From Kluyveromyces lactis (Eukaryota > Ascomycota > Saccharomycetes > Saccharomycetales > Saccharomycetaceae), in the NCBI RefSeq assembly GCF_000002515.2, contig NC_006041.1:372001-436000 (forward strand): DNA of 64,000 bases, given 5' to 3'. Under the pieces are notes generated by a model, which was not told where the DNA came from, ran no database searches, and saw nothing but the letters and a program-made list of their open reading frames with translations. This document shows positions 19,816-30,642 of this stretch, in pieces. Numbering within the stretch: the stretch's first letter is position 1; the number at the start of each line of letters is the position of its first letter. Made by a program: the position numbers and the translations under genes.

Positions 19816-22092
19816 ATGGCACATAGAAAACTCCAGCAGGAGATAGATCGTGTCTTCAAAAAGGTCAATGAAGGCCTTGAGATTTTTGATATGTATTATG
19901 AGAGACATGAGAATTGTGTCAATAATCCATCACAAAAAGATAAATTGGAATCTGATTTGAAGAGAGAGGTTAAAAAGCTTCAACGACTTAGGGAACAGAT
20001 TAAATCATGGCAAAGTTCTCCCGAGGTGAAAGATAAAGATTCTCTTTTGAATCATAGGCGATCGGTGGAAGTAGCGATGGAAAAATATAAAGCTGTCGAA
20101 AAGGCTTCAAAAGAGAAGGCTTACTCAAATATAAGCTTGAAACGATCCGATGTACTTGATCCACTCGAAAAGGAGAGACGAGATGTGGAAGAATTCCTAT
20201 CAAATCAGATAGAGGAACTAGAAAGACAATTTGATCTACTCCAAATTGATGTAGACAGGCTGATATTGTTGCAAAAGAAGAGAAAAACAGCAACTCCAGA
20301 AAATGAAAAAGAACTGCAACGCTTCAAGGATCTACAGGGAAGATACAGGTATCACCAGCAACAAATGGAATTGGCTTTAAGGTTGATTGCGAACGAAGAG
20401 CTTGAACCGCAACAGGTTAGAGATATTGAAGAGGAGATATTATTCTACGTTGAAGAAAACCAAACCGAAGGGTTTGTAGAAGATGACAGTATTTATGAAG
20501 GTTTAGATTTACAATCGAATGAAGCAATTGCTCACGAAGTAGCTGCTGCATTTGCATCTAGAGCAGCAGGTGATGCGAGTGGAGATGATAATGAAAGTAA
20601 AGACGGCAAACTTTCGAAGAAAGAGCTCAGGAGATTGGAAAGAGAGGCTAAGAAGAATGCTAAGGCAGCTGCCAAGACTACTGCCCTAGATGAGAACCCA
20701 ACACCTGTAATAACGGGCAAGAAACTCCCTGACCTGGCAAATGAAATGCAGGAAGCTGATTCTCAGGACAGCATCACGATACCTGAAACACCAACACCAC
20801 CGCCGTCAAAAAGTGTATCGCCGTCTCCTCCAGTCACAGCAGGGTCAGCCAATGTCCCTCTTACGACAGCTAATACTACAGCTCCTTCAAAGCCACATAC
20901 TCCGTTAGCAAAGTCAGCTCATCTTTCTTCGAATCCAACTTCGCAAGCGTCTCTAAGTCCAGATAGTCAACCGCATGGCTTTACACATATACATCAGTCC
21001 CTGAACGGTCTCACTACTACAACTTTGAAACCTGCACCTGTTAAACCAATAAGTGAAAACAAATGGGCATTGGCGACTGAAAAGAAATTGGCAAGTTTGA
21101 AAGCCAAAAGTTTGGCTTCTGCTCCAGTTACTACAAAGGTATCACTGACGCCTACAAATATGCTTCCTGGAGCTAGTACAGTAGCTTTACCAATGGTTTC
21201 TAAACCGCTAGAGCCTACACTGTCAATTTCAAACAGCATAAAAATAATTCCTCAAGAGTTACAGGGTAATAACACAGTAAAGCAACATACTGGTGATGCA
21301 ACGGAACCAGACCTAATTCTCGATGATTATGACGCGGAGTCAACTGACGATGAACTCGAAAATGAACCAACTCCAGAGATCTTCACAGCCGAACAAATAT
21401 CATCCAGATTGACTCTCTCGAATGAGGTTCAGGACTCCTTATATTCAGATTTGGAACTTCTCACCTTACCAGCTGGTATTAAAGACTTCGTAATGGGATC
21501 GGTAATTTCAAAGAACAAACTTTATCCAAATGACGGGAAGTTAGGAGGATATAGGAGGTATTATGACATATGCCAACCATGCAGATTAAATGAAATACCT
21601 TCTGGAGTTTTTCCACCGCAACCGCTGGATGTCGCAAGATGCACCCAACAGTGGGATCAAGTAATTCTTTCGTTGAATATCGATGGACTTACGGTGGAGA
21701 CGGTACCTAAAGAGTTTGAAAACTTGGAAACGTTCACACTATTCTACCATTATTATTTTAGTGTGACGCCCCTAGAACAAAGGATTTGTGCTCTTCTTTT
21801 GAAACAAAGGGAATGGAGGGTATTGAAAACAGGTGACTGCTGGTTTTTAAGACAAGGAGCCGTTAAGTTTTCAAATGATCAATGCGAAGTTGCTGATTAT
21901 AAAATTTTCAAAATGGATATTTGGACTGTTGTTGATAAGCTGAACTTCAAGTTGGATTACTCTCTACTTGCAGATGTGGCATCGCTGGGTCAAGTTGATC
22001 ATGCGGATCATGCAGACTCATCAGTAAACCTGCCAACATTTGGCAAACAGCTGCTTCAAACTTTGAAGCACGGCAAAGTAGAACAACAATAA
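19816..22092 (+). CDS. NOT3: CCR4-NOT complex subunit Not3
   Basis: 758 residues (S. cerevisiae Not3 836). Subunit of the CCR4-NOT deadenylase and translation-control complex. The N-terminal coiled-coil domain of about 235 residues is very conserved (MAHRKLQQEIDRVFKKVNEG, SQKDKLESDLKREVKKLQRL, YRYHQQQMELALRLIANEEL). A long Pro/Ser/Thr-rich linker follows. The C-terminal NOT box contains YYFSVTPLEQRICALLL, WFLRQGAVKF and YKIFKMDIWTVVDKLNFKLDY. Synteny with YIL038C favours NOT3 over its relative NOT5. Confidence 0.95.
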   Translation: MAHRKLQQEIDRVFKKVNEGLEIFDMYYERHENCVNNPSQKDKLESDLKREVKKLQRLREQIKSWQSSPEVKDKDSLLNHRRSVEVAMEKYKAVEKASKEKAYSNISLKRSDVLDPLEKERRDVEEFLSNQIEELERQFDLLQIDVDRLILLQKKRKTATPENEKELQRFKDLQGRYRYHQQQMELALRLIANEELEPQQVRDIEEEILFYVEENQTEGFVEDDSIYEGLDLQSNEAIAHEVAAAFASRAAGDASGDDNESKDGKLSKKELRRLEREAKKNAKAAAKTTALDENPTPVITGKKLPDLANEMQEADSQDSITIPETPTPPPSKSVSPSPPVTAGSANVPLTTANTTAPSKPHTPLAKSAHLSSNPTSQASLSPDSQPHGFTHIHQSLNGLTTTTLKPAPVKPISENKWALATEKKLASLKAKSLASAPVTTKVSLTPTNMLPGASTVALPMVSKPLEPTLSISNSIKIIPQELQGNNTVKQHTGDATEPDLILDDYDAESTDDELENEPTPEIFTAEQISSRLTLSNEVQDSLYSDLELLTLPAGIKDFVMGSVISKNKLYPNDGKLGGYRRYYDICQPCRLNEIPSGVFPPQPLDVARCTQQWDQVILSLNIDGLTVETVPKEFENLETFTLFYHYYFSVTPLEQRICALLLKQREWRVLKTGDCWFLRQGAVKFSNDQCEVADYKIFKMDIWTVVDKLNFKLDYSLLADVASLGQVDHADHADSSVNLPTFGKQLLQTLKHGKVEQQ

Positions 22093-22268
22093 TCTATAAG
22101 GTGTTTATGTATCATATTCTCAAATATATAACTAACGAAGAAATATCATACTTATTTTATTTTTACCTTCCAATAGCACGTACTGTATTGACTTTTATTT
22201 AGATGAGGGTTGTGTTCTCACAACTTAATTAGGGAATATTACCAAATGTTATAATTTTATGTACAATT

Positions 22269-23396
22269 TTAAAGGACGGTGACTGGATCTATACCGGAAG
22301 CGATGTTACATTGGTGCATCAATCTCTTTTCTCCCTCCTTAAATTGACCAGTAACAGAATGCCAAACACCCCTGTTATGGAAGATGACTAGATCACCTTT
22401 GTCCCATGCGTGAGCATACACTTGATCTGGTGAAATGGCTGGTCTCATCATTCTGTAAACTTCCTTACGAGCGTCTTCCAAATCTAGAACAGTTCCATCT
22501 GGCAATTCAAGTTGATGAATACAACAACCATGGACTTGTAAATGGTGCTTCTTAGTCACTGGATTAGTCCACACTAAAGGTAAACGTTTAATCTTAGATT
22601 CCTCCCATGGAGGTAGATCTTCAAATTTCATTTCCTTCCCATCTGAAACCATAGTTAAACCATCTGATGTTGCTCTGGCAGGAGAAATGAAGATATAAGG
22701 ATGTGGTGCATACACAACTGTTGTTTTCAAAGCACGTTGTTGATCCTCTTCAGATAGTAAGTCAAAGGCGTTAGCACCAGACACAAAGCTAGTAGCACCT
22801 TGAGTTACTTCCAATACATCACCAGTATCATCATAATGGATCTTCTGTTTTCTGGATTCTGGTGGAACGTGAATACCTAACAAAGTTGTGACCACTGGAG
22901 GTGATAGTGCATATAATGCAGAATCAATGTGCCAACGGTAGAATCTTGTTTTGTCCTCTTCAAATGCTTCTTGATCAGTCAATGGTTTGTCATGGAAATC
23001 GAAATGAGTAGGATGTCTCAAGTTAAGCTCCCCCATGCCGTAATGGCCTGCAGGCCATTGCCCTTGTCCTAATACTTGGACCTGAGGTTGATCAGGAATT
23101 GTCATACCATCACGCCTCAAGACAGAGTTTTGATGGCGAAATTCCTTGCCATGACCATAAGATTTCCCAGTTTGATCACAAGTTGGATCAAACATAGTAG
23201 TCAATCTCCATTGTGACTCGGGCTTCAAATCTTCCATACCAGGAATAACAACAACAGAGTAAGTCATCAACGCATCGTACAAGTCCTTGAAATCTTCTTC
23301 AGATAACTCTGAAGGATCACTGCATCCATCTGGTAGTTGGATCTTAGCACCTAATGGGGTATTTTCTAAGGGTAAAACGGTAACTGGCATCTTCAA
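22269..23396 (-). CDS. Alpha-ketoglutarate-dependent xanthine dioxygenase
   Basis: 375 residues of the TauD/TfdA fold, close to Aspergillus nidulans XanA (about 370 aa). That enzyme converts xanthine to uric acid with Fe(II), O2 and 2-oxoglutarate, without a molybdenum cofactor. Visible metal and cosubstrate residues are H156 and D158 (RWHIDSALY), distal H346 (NRGVWHSVTG) and R358 (EKRLMHQCN). XanA-like blocks include DPTCDQTGKSYGHGKE, DQPQVQVLGQG, APHPYIFISPAR and RPAISPDQVYAHAWDKGDL. S. cerevisiae has no orthologue, although both neighbours (NOT3, SAP1) are syntenic. GATA sites upstream suggest nitrogen control. Substrate is inferred from the family. Confidence 0.88.
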   Translation of the reverse strand: MKMPVTVLPLENTPLGAKIQLPDGCSDPSELSEEDFKDLYDALMTYSVVVIPGMEDLKPESQWRLTTMFDPTCDQTGKSYGHGKEFRHQNSVLRRDGMTIPDQPQVQVLGQGQWPAGHYGMGELNLRHPTHFDFHDKPLTDQEAFEEDKTRFYRWHIDSALYALSPPVVTTLLGIHVPPESRKQKIHYDDTGDVLEVTQGATSFVSGANAFDLLSEEDQQRALKTTVVYAPHPYIFISPARATSDGLTMVSDGKEMKFEDLPPWEESKIKRLPLVWTNPVTKKHHLQVHGCCIHQLELPDGTVLDLEDARKEVYRMMRPAISPDQVYAHAWDKGDLVIFHNRGVWHSVTGQFKEGEKRLMHQCNIASGIDPVTVL

Positions 23397-24026
23397 ATAT
23401 AATTTGTAAATAATACTCCTGGTAGCACGTTACAATATTCAAATCAATCTCAATAACAATACAACTCTAAACTTTACGTGATAGTTGCTTAAGATCCTTT
23501 GCTGATAAAATTATGCTTGTTGTCGTTTTAAATATTATATTAGATAATACAAATTATGACATGAAACCCTAAAATTATAATGCTGACACTAAGAAACAGA
23601 TTGTAATTGAAACATTACAACCCTGTTATATTTATACATTTCTGATCCGATGTTTCCCTGTATCCGCTATGATGCCAAATAGACACGCTGTACTCCTAGC
23701 AGACGCTGTATCATTTACGCATGCCTCATCCTCAGATATCTGATATAGTCCGTTTTAATTACCAAGTAACGATAGTTCGGTAGTATAATCTGTTATCTTA
23801 TCGAAAAAAGATCATAGAAACAATGCAAATCTATGCTGTCACGTGACTCGGTTTTCGCCGCCCTAAAAAAAAATGTTTAGATTTTGGTATCGGCAACGGT
23901 TTTTCCGCAACGGTATTTCCAGTAATGTTTATCAGTCAGATATCGATGGGCTGATCTCGGGACGCAACGTAATAAGGATCGACAAGAGACGGACAAGAAA
24001 CGGGAGACTCCATTGAATCATGAGGT
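23397..24026 (-). promoter_or_regulatory. Promoter region of the xanthine dioxygenase gene, with GATA sites
   Basis: 630 bp. GATA-factor sites (Gln3/Gat1-type) appear as GATAAG plus GATAA in tandem on the minus strand at 23793-23802, with a further GATAAA at 23504-23509. A GTCACGTGAC palindrome lies at 23838-23847. The GATA cluster fits nitrogen-catabolite control of a purine-use gene. The far end is the SAP1 3' flank. Confidence 0.5.
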
Positions 24027-26216
24027 TCATACTCCGGATGATCCGAAACTGGCTGCCCATTCTTCGTAACGGTTCAAACCGTCCTTTGAGACGGATGGTT
24101 TGATATACTTCAAGCTGTTACGGAAATCCTCCAAATTAACGGATCTAATACTATCTGTTTCCGTAAATAGTAGTTCATCTCCTAGTTCACGTAAGGGTCC
24201 CATAGCCGCATCTTTGGCAAGAGATGTGATATCACTGCCACTGTACCCGTCTGTTAGCAGAACCAATTCTTCAAATTCTTCGTCTGTCAGGGTGTGCCTT
24301 TGGTTTAGTAAAAGCCTTTTGAGCTGAACCTTTCTTGTGGTCGCCTCAGGAAGAGGAATGTATTGTCTTCTGACGAATCTTCTTCTGGCAGCTTCGTCAA
24401 TAGACCACGGGAGATTTGTAGCAGCAAGAACTAGGACACGGTCGTCGGTATCTTTGGAATCTTTACCAGCTGCTGCGCTTGATAGCGATGACCATTGTAC
24501 TAGGAACTCATTCTTGATTCTTCTACTTGATTCGTTTTCACTTTCGTTATTTCTTGACCCCATAATGGAATCTATCTCGTCCACGAATATGATGGACGGT
24601 GATAGCTTCTTGGCTACTGCAAACAAGGCTCTTACCAATTTTTCTGATTCACCAAGATATTTGGATGTTAAACTTGATGCACTGATACTGAAAAATGTAG
24701 ATTTGGATTCTGTCGCAACGGCTCGAGCTAACATGGTCTTACCAGTACCAGGAGGGCCGAATAGCAGCATTCCTCTTACAGGTTCTCTTAACCCACGAAA
24801 TAGGTCAGGTCTTAGGAACGGATATACAACTGCCTCTTTCAAAGAGTTCTTTGCGGTTTCCAAACCGGCAATGTCGTCCCAGTACACTTCGTCTCCGTGG
24901 ACGACAATTTCACTAAAAATTTGTTTAGCAGCAGTCTTATCAACACCAGGCAATGATTCAATAAGCTCGTCCTCTAGTTGTTCCTTCGTCTGTGTAACTT
25001 CATCCAAACTTTGTGGGGCTGGTTTCGTTATTGTAGGATTAGTTGATATAGCAGATGTTTTTGTAGTAGCTGCAACAGATGTTGGATTTACCCTAGTTTT
25101 GGTTTGAGAAGTTGTTCTAACCACAGTATTTATTAATGAGGGACTAGATTTTGAAATTGGTTTCTTGAGTTTACTTGTTGAATTGCCGTTCTGAATTGAT
25201 TTTTTGGCAGTGACGACAGGTCGCTTGACAGCTTTTGCTTTAAGCTGTGGTTGCGATGCAGCGACAGCTGCGCTGATAGACGTATTTCGCCTTTGAACAG
25301 GCCTTTGCTGCTTGGGTTGTGTAGGTGGAGAGGATTTTAATGCTGCGTCAACGTTAGTGTCTGAAGTTGTAGTTTTCTGTTTCGCACTGGGTTTCCTCTG
25401 AGGCGGTACTGGAGGAGGAGAAGGTCTTCTGGGAGAAGGACGCTGTGCCTCAGCAGTATCCACGCTTAGTAATGAAAATGCATCTGCTGTACCATTCAAT
25501 TTATCCAATGTTTTCAGTCTGGTCATGTCTTCTTCACTGATGTTCAAATAATCCGTGTATGGTTCCTGTTTTGGATCAGAAGATATACTGAACGTCGGAA
25601 GAGGAGAAGGATCATAGGGGACAGTTTCGGCATCCGTTAAATCAATTAAATTTACCTCATTATCAAAGTCTTCAAAGGGATCCTGAGGAATTACTGCTGG
25701 TAGAGATTTGGATGCAGAAAAATTTACAGGGTTCGCCGTTTGTACATTCTTGTCGTTTTTTAATCCCAAACCACTGCCACTCTTGTTATATCGCATCTTG
25801 TACATCCCATCTCTTAACGTATGGACCTTAAATTTACCACCATTTCCAATAGAAAATGTTTTTCCGCTGTTATTATCAGGTTTCGGTACATCTTCACATA
25901 ACAACTGCACTCTTTCCACATTTTTCATTGCTTTATCGCACAACTCACGTATTCCTGTCTGAAGATTCAATTCCTCCTCGGTATATGAAGCGAAGTTAGG
26001 ATATTGACGGTCAATATTATTCAGCTTATACATTGCATCAGTAGCCATTAGTTTCCATCCTTGAATTGCTGCCTTGTACTCATGTCTTTGTTCTAAACCT
26101 AAATAATGTATTGTTTCATTCGCTATGCGTGAGTATAGTTCTGCCAACGAATTTAGGGGCTGCTGAGGCTTCTTTCGAATCCTAGAAAACTTCATTAGTA
26201 GCCCATGATTATCCAT
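24027..26216 (-). CDS. SAP1: AAA ATPase Sap1 (fidgetin/spastin-like)
   Basis: 729 residues (S. cerevisiae Sap1 897). The N-terminus resembles an MIT-type helical bundle ([20 protein letters not shown], then a three-helix stretch to about residue 110). A long low-complexity linker follows. One AAA cassette has Walker [10 protein letters not shown] (K493), Walker [10 protein letters not shown] (E547), the sensor region [12 protein letters not shown], and an arginine-rich [14 protein letters not shown]. This is the meiotic clade of AAA proteins (Vps4, fidgetin, spastin). The exact role in yeast is unclear; it was found as a partner of Sin1. Long open frames on the opposite strand (24337-25107) are shadows. 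Confidence 0.94.
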   Translation of the reverse strand: MDNHGLLMKFSRIRKKPQQPLNSLAELYSRIANETIHYLGLEQRHEYKAAIQGWKLMATDAMYKLNNIDRQYPNFASYTEEELNLQTGIRELCDKAMKNVERVQLLCEDVPKPDNNSGKTFSIGNGGKFKVHTLRDGMYKMRYNKSGSGLGLKNDKNVQTANPVNFSASKSLPAVIPQDPFEDFDNEVNLIDLTDAETVPYDPSPLPTFSISSDPKQEPYTDYLNISEEDMTRLKTLDKLNGTADAFSLLSVDTAEAQRPSPRRPSPPPVPPQRKPSAKQKTTTSDTNVDAALKSSPPTQPKQQRPVQRRNTSISAAVAASQPQLKAKAVKRPVVTAKKSIQNGNSTSKLKKPISKSSPSLINTVVRTTSQTKTRVNPTSVAATTKTSAISTNPTITKPAPQSLDEVTQTKEQLEDELIESLPGVDKTAAKQIFSEIVVHGDEVYWDDIAGLETAKNSLKEAVVYPFLRPDLFRGLREPVRGMLLFGPPGTGKTMLARAVATESKSTFFSISASSLTSKYLGESEKLVRALFAVAKKLSPSIIFVDEIDSIMGSRNNESENESSRRIKNEFLVQWSSLSSAAAGKDSKDTDDRVLVLAATNLPWSIDEAARRRFVRRQYIPLPEATTRKVQLKRLLLNQRHTLTDEEFEELVLLTDGYSGSDITSLAKDAAMGPLRELGDELLFTETDSIRSVNLEDFRNSLKYIKPSVSKDGLNRYEEWAASFGSSGV

Positions 26217-26653
26217 TATTACGATTCACTAGAAAATGGAACTTAGGATTTCCTTCTAGTTTGATATCTTACCATTTGTTGTTGCGTTAATCATTCCTTT
26301 TCTTTGCAGATACTTAAATATGGCTTAGAATTATAGAAAGATTGATCTGTTCTATTTGTTGCGTCAAGACAATTGTCAAAACAACAGGTCACGTGAATAA
26401 AGGGATTCATCAAAGCCAGGCAAGCTTGTGGAACGGGAGTAGGACATGCACCCGTTCTATTTACACAGTCAGCTCTCTTCAGTATTTTCAACTTAAAATT
26501 GCAATCTTCTAACTCAACGTTTTCCTCAGTATCAATTATAAATATAGAGTACGAATATATACAGTGACCAAAATAAATCTGATGTTGCATTTACAAGTTA
26601 AGATACCATACTGTTGGTATACCCAACAGAATATGCTGCTTTCAGCATGTCAA
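26217..26653 (-). other. SAP1 upstream region with an unsupported Cys-rich frame
   Basis: 437 bp between TED1 and SAP1. A TCACGTGA box lies at 26390-26397. A 99-codon frame (26291-26590, minus) encodes a cysteine-rich peptide with a KR dibasic site and a C-C doublet, but its first residues are not a good signal peptide. It fills the SAP1 promoter and overlaps the possible extended TED1 tail only at its edge. I do not call it a gene. Confidence 0.35.
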
Positions 26654-28030
26654 TTAGAAGAAAAATGCTGACGACCACAAAAAGCCGGTTATAATGGTGA
26701 CTACCTTGGTAAACCACCATATATGCTGAATGGAAAATGGACATAAATTGAAACTCCATTCCCATTGTCTTGTTGCTTCGTTGAAATGACCTGTTACTAG
26801 ACCAGTGTTTCCATGGTATTCTCCCATCATCGACCTTACAGTAATTTCTTTGATATTTAGATTTTTTGGATCTGTTGTTTTGGATGCAGTCCAATTGCCT
26901 TTGTCATCTTTGTTATAGACAGTTTCGCAACCTTCATGATCGTGACCTGTCAAAATGATACCAGGTTTTTCAGCATCAAATATTAAGTTAAGTACCCTGT
27001 TAGAAGCTTCAGCACTCAAATGGTTTTGTGATCTCAATAGCTTGGACTTGTAAGGCTCTCTCTGGTAATCTTCTGGGTAGTATCTGAATTCTGGGCCATC
27101 GTAACACAGTCCAGATGGCTTATAAAATGGTATGTGAGTGAGCAATACCGTACTACCTTCGAATTTCCTTTCAAATAATTGGTATAAAAATTCCCAATTG
27201 GTTTCAAGTAATTCTGGTTGTAGTGCAGGTCCTTCTAATAATAAATCGTTCAAAACAATTATCCTCCATGCATTATCGGTGCCAGCATTATATTCAATCC
27301 AATAATTATCTTTTCCCAAGAGTTCGCGATATCTTGCCATGTGTTGATAAGTGGCATCTCCAGAGTAGCCAATATCGTGGTTTCCAGAAACATTGATGAA
27401 CAAATAGTTTTCGGCTGAAGTCCAATTGTAGATATCTTGATAACCGAAACTAAAATTCATGGGACGATCGCCGGTTCTGATTTTGTTCAGATTATCAGCC
27501 CATTCGACCCAATTTACCTTGTAAGTACCATCGTCTCCGTGATGTTCTTCTTGTAGGTCATACAACCACTTTACATCTCTATTAAATAGTCTTTTTGTGT
27601 ACCGAACGGTCCGATTGAAGAACTCAGAATCTCCGATCCATTGCGAAGAGAACAGATCACCCATAACAACAACGTGCGAAGGCTTCAACCGATTGTACAT
27701 GGTACGGAAAATATGACCTAGGTAGTAATCGTTTCCAAACGTATCAAGTCTTGAGATATATGGAGTATTTGCCCAGATACCTTTGATCTGAGGATCACCT
27801 AAGGCCATCAACTTAACATCATTGGGATTCTTATCATCATGAGAATGTAATATATCATTGAAATATGAAAAAATTAAATTGGATTGGCCTTGCTTAGCAT
27901 CTTGCTCGAAACATCTCCAAGAGCATTGTTTCGGGTTCAATGAAGGGTAGGTGTAGATGTAAACATTAAATATCAGAGCAATAGCCGTTAAAAGAAGAGT
28001 AAACTTCTTTATAGCTTTAGGCAATGCCAT
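26654..28030 (-). CDS. TED1: ER metallophosphoesterase Ted1 (GPI-glycan remodelling)
   Basis: 458 residues (S. cerevisiae Ted1 473). It removes ethanolamine phosphate from mannose 2 of GPI anchors in the ER, helping export of GPI proteins. An N-terminal signal anchor is present (FTLLLTAIALIFNVYIYTYP). Calcineurin-like phosphoesterase motifs: GDPQIKG, VVMGDLF, VSGNHDIG, THIPFY and GHDHEG. The end is odd: the frame stops at ITGFLWSSAFFF, in the middle of the expected membrane segment. Next to an A5 run (26679-26683) the neighbouring frame continues as a hydrophobic helix plus about 15 residues to 26598. A one-base indel is likely, either real or a sequencing error. Confidence 0.93.
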   Translation of the reverse strand: MALPKAIKKFTLLLTAIALIFNVYIYTYPSLNPKQCSWRCFEQDAKQGQSNLIFSYFNDILHSHDDKNPNDVKLMALGDPQIKGIWANTPYISRLDTFGNDYYLGHIFRTMYNRLKPSHVVVMGDLFSSQWIGDSEFFNRTVRYTKRLFNRDVKWLYDLQEEHHGDDGTYKVNWVEWADNLNKIRTGDRPMNFSFGYQDIYNWTSAENYLFINVSGNHDIGYSGDATYQHMARYRELLGKDNYWIEYNAGTDNAWRIIVLNDLLLEGPALQPELLETNWEFLYQLFERKFEGSTVLLTHIPFYKPSGLCYDGPEFRYYPEDYQREPYKSKLLRSQNHLSAEASNRVLNLIFDAEKPGIILTGHDHEGCETVYNKDDKGNWTASKTTDPKNLNIKEITVRSMMGEYHGNTGLVTGHFNEATRQWEWSFNLCPFSIQHIWWFTKVVTIITGFLWSSAFFF

Positions 28031-28494
28031 TGATATATGAGGTTGCTTAGTATCGTGAACGAAGCTCTAAAAAGCACTGCTTAGTTCTACAGGACCAAGG
28101 TATACCTCTTTCTCAATTCATGGCGAAGTTATTTTTAAGTTTAGATTATGTGAGATCAAAAAAATATTTCGAACAAGATCATTTCATGTCAGTGCGAAAG
28201 GGCATTACCGAAGCCATAGTACATGAATGAAAGATGTCGCTTCAGAGAAATACAAACTGAATTATTTGGGAACGCAGATTACGTAACTTAATGGTGTAAA
28301 TTTGATAGATTATATATAACGATGTATGAGATGAGAATTACAATAGACATGAATGCGAAACTTCAATGTGAGTGAATCGTGCCATTTTATGAACATCGTT
28401 AGTCAAATAATAAGGAAAAGGAATAACAAAAGGAGGATCAGCAAGAGAATCAGGAAAACGAAAGAAAGCGCACGTTGAAGCTATTATTAATTTA
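28031..28494 (-). other. CAJ1-TED1 intergenic region
   Basis: 465 bp containing the TED1 promoter and the CAJ1 3' flank. It is AT-rich, with a short TATATATAAC stretch near 28312. No gene or recognised site. Confidence 0.3.
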
Positions 28495-29781
28495 TTATTT
28501 TGCTACTTCAGCAGTAGTGCTGTGGTCTGCAGCGCTTTCAATTTGACCTTTTTCACCAACTTTAGTTTTCAATGGTGCATCGACTTTAATATTTTTGGCA
28601 TTGGTTACCAATTCTTCGAATTCCAAGATCACTGGGTCCATGTCTTCAGGATTTCTGGTTGCTGAATTGAATTTGTCGCTAATCATAATCAAAAAGTTGG
28701 CCTTATTGATTCTTTCTTTCGATGGTATGGATTTGTCGTCCAATAATTTGTCGACTACCATTTTCAATTTTTGTTCCAATTCAAATTTGTTAAGCGCCCA
28801 GAAAAGACCCATTGATTTACCTTGGATTTGGGTTTCCACGTTGGCACGTTGGAATGGATCCATTGCGTCCCAATCGATATCTTCAGTTAATTGCTGTGTT
28901 TTCATTGCGTCCATTGCAGCACTGACTGTCTTGTACATAGATGCAACAGTTTTACCCTTCTCACGAGTCCCGGTGAAAATCTTACTAAGACCCTTAGTCT
29001 TTTTGGACATGATGAAGTTCTTGGCCTTCCTCTTGTAGACAGAAGCTATTAATTGTAACAATTCGAGGCCAAAACTTTCATATTTCAAATTATCGTCAAT
29101 CTCTTTCTGTAACTTATTTAGGAAATCAGATTCAGATCCACTCTTCTTAGATATGGTATATTCCTCGTATTTCTTGTTTAAGTTGCTTACCAACATTTCG
29201 ACTTGGATCCGCTGATCTTCAAGTCTTTTAGTTTCAAATTCTCTCATCTTTTCACGTCTTGCTCTAGCCTTCTCTCTAGCAGCGTCCTTCTCGGCGGCGG
29301 CCTTCTTGCCATTATGTTTGGACAATTCAGTCGATTCATTCTTGTCAGAGTCACTGGTTTCGGACTTGTTCTTATCCTTACCATTGGCAGTTCCGCCTTC
29401 TTCTTCACCTTCTTCGTCTTCATCTTGGAACATCTCAGATTCATTCAAGAAGTTCTTCAACAACCCGTATTCACCAATCCACGATGTAAAGGAATCGCCA
29501 CCAAAGACGGTCATTAACATTTCATAAGGATCCTGGTCCATAGGAATTTCACCATTGGTTTCGTCCAATCCGAATTGATCATACTTTTTTCTCAAATCAT
29601 CGTCAATCAAAACCTGGTAAGCCTTAGCCAACTCTTGGAACTTCGTCTGTGCTTGCGGATCATCTGGATTCTTGTCCGGATGCGTCTTAATTGCTAGCTT
29701 TCTATAAGATTTCTTAATTTCCTGAGGCGAAGCGTCTACAGAAACCTGTAAAATATCGTAATATGTGGTATCTTTCACCAT
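28495..29781 (-). CDS. CAJ1: DnaJ-type co-chaperone Caj1
   Basis: 428 residues (S. cerevisiae Caj1 391). The N-terminal J domain covers residues 4-70 with the catalytic HPD at 34-36 ([11 protein letters not shown]) and [10 protein letters not shown] at its end. An acidic and basic low-complexity linker of about 110-190 follows. The C-terminal half matches the DnaJ-X domain of the Caj1/Djp1 group ([58 protein letters not shown]). It stimulates Hsp70 ATPase. Order SAP1-CAJ1-TPA1 follows YER047C-YER049W. Confidence 0.94.
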   Translation of the reverse strand: MVKDTTYYDILQVSVDASPQEIKKSYRKLAIKTHPDKNPDDPQAQTKFQELAKAYQVLIDDDLRKKYDQFGLDETNGEIPMDQDPYEMLMTVFGGDSFTSWIGEYGLLKNFLNESEMFQDEDEEGEEEGGTANGKDKNKSETSDSDKNESTELSKHNGKKAAAEKDAAREKARARREKMREFETKRLEDQRIQVEMLVSNLNKKYEEYTISKKSGSESDFLNKLQKEIDDNLKYESFGLELLQLIASVYKRKAKNFIMSKKTKGLSKIFTGTREKGKTVASMYKTVSAAMDAMKTQQLTEDIDWDAMDPFQRANVETQIQGKSMGLFWALNKFELEQKLKMVVDKLLDDKSIPSKERINKANFLIMISDKFNSATRNPEDMDPVILEFEELVTNAKNIKVDAPLKTKVGEKGQIESAADHSTTAEVAK

Positions 29782-30192
29782 AGCTGAGTATTTGATCCGA
29801 TAATTGCTCTTGATAATAGTAAAGCTAAACAGCTAATCTTATACACAGTTGGAAGTTCGTGTGAATGTATGGCAGGTATACTGCTTTCTGTATCAATGTG
29901 TGGTTAGTATAAGTGTTTGCCTTCCGGAATTATTTTTGGTTAATGTTGTGATGTAATGTTAAGCCATTTATTGATTTCAGGAAATAGAAACATTTCAGGT
30001 TTGATGAGAGAACAAAGGAGATGCATAAAAGGAAGAAAATGGAATCGAGTTGCAATGGCACCATTTCTCGATGGGCCAAACTTTCCAGTCTAGTAATCAA
30101 ATATACAACCTATGGCTAACTAGTAGAGTATCAATCTTGATATGCAGATAAATACCGATTAATAAAGGGAGAAATTTTCGCTCTTCCATGCA
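29782..30192 (-). other. CAJ1 upstream and APQ12 3' flank
   Basis: 411 bp between two minus-strand genes. It is AT-rich with no recognised motif or ORF. Confidence 0.3.
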
Positions 30193-30642
30193 TTAAAATA
30201 ACGCCTGTAACGAATTGTACAAATCATAAAACGGAGCATACACATCCTTGAGAAAGGATCCGTTCCCATGAGCATCCCTTGGTAAGTTATGCACGTACTG
30301 TTTTAACCTATCTGCCAGATATGGCAAATCCATCAGGATAACTTGAGAAACGCCTCTTTGCCAGACGTAAAGACCAAATACTACCAGAATAACATAAGAG
30401 GACGATTTAACAACTCGAATGGCACGCTTTATAGTCAAATAGGCCATGTATAATGAAAACAAGTAACCCAACCAGTCAGAGACTTGTGGGTACCTACTTA
30501 CAAGCGAATGCACCGTCTGTAGGGCCCATATCAGATAATAAGAGGCATAGTATGTCAGTTTTTTTGCCAAATTCACGTATGGCTGATATTTTGGATCACT
30601 CAACAGATGTTGTAATCTCTGGTATTCTTGATAACTATTCAT
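30193..30642 (-). CDS. APQ12: Nuclear envelope/ER membrane protein Apq12
   Basis: 149 residues (S. cerevisiae Apq12 138). Two membrane segments are visible at about 66-90 (GYLFSLYMAYLTIKRA) and 93-112 (SYVILVVFGLYVWQRG), with an amphipathic C-terminal part (LADRLKQYVHNLP). Apq12 works with Brl1 and Brr6 in lipid homeostasis of the nuclear envelope and pore-complex assembly. The call rests on size, topology and position between TED1 (YIL039W) and GVP36 (YIL041W); short membrane proteins diverge quickly. Confidence 0.8.
   Translation of the reverse strand: MNSYQEYQRLQHLLSDPKYQPYVNLAKKLTYYASYYLIWALQTVHSLVSRYPQVSDWLGYLFSLYMAYLTIKRAIRVVKSSSYVILVVFGLYVWQRGVSQVILMDLPYLADRLKQYVHNLPRDAHGNGSFLKDVYAPFYDLYNSLQALF

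Noticed and set aside
24070-24085. GGTTCAAACC as a tRNA B box
   Set aside because: It lies within the SAP1 coding sequence (LNRYEEW) with no tRNA fold around it.
24337-25107. 256-codon open frame on the plus strand inside SAP1
   Set aside because: It is entirely antisense to conserved AAA-domain coding sequence, and its Ser/Leu-rich composition is the usual mirror of such a gene.
26291-26590. Cysteine-rich 99-codon frame with a dibasic KR site, like a secreted toxin or pheromone precursor
   Set aside because: It has no convincing signal peptide and fills the SAP1 promoter. I saw no splice signals that would add a leader. Kept only as a note.
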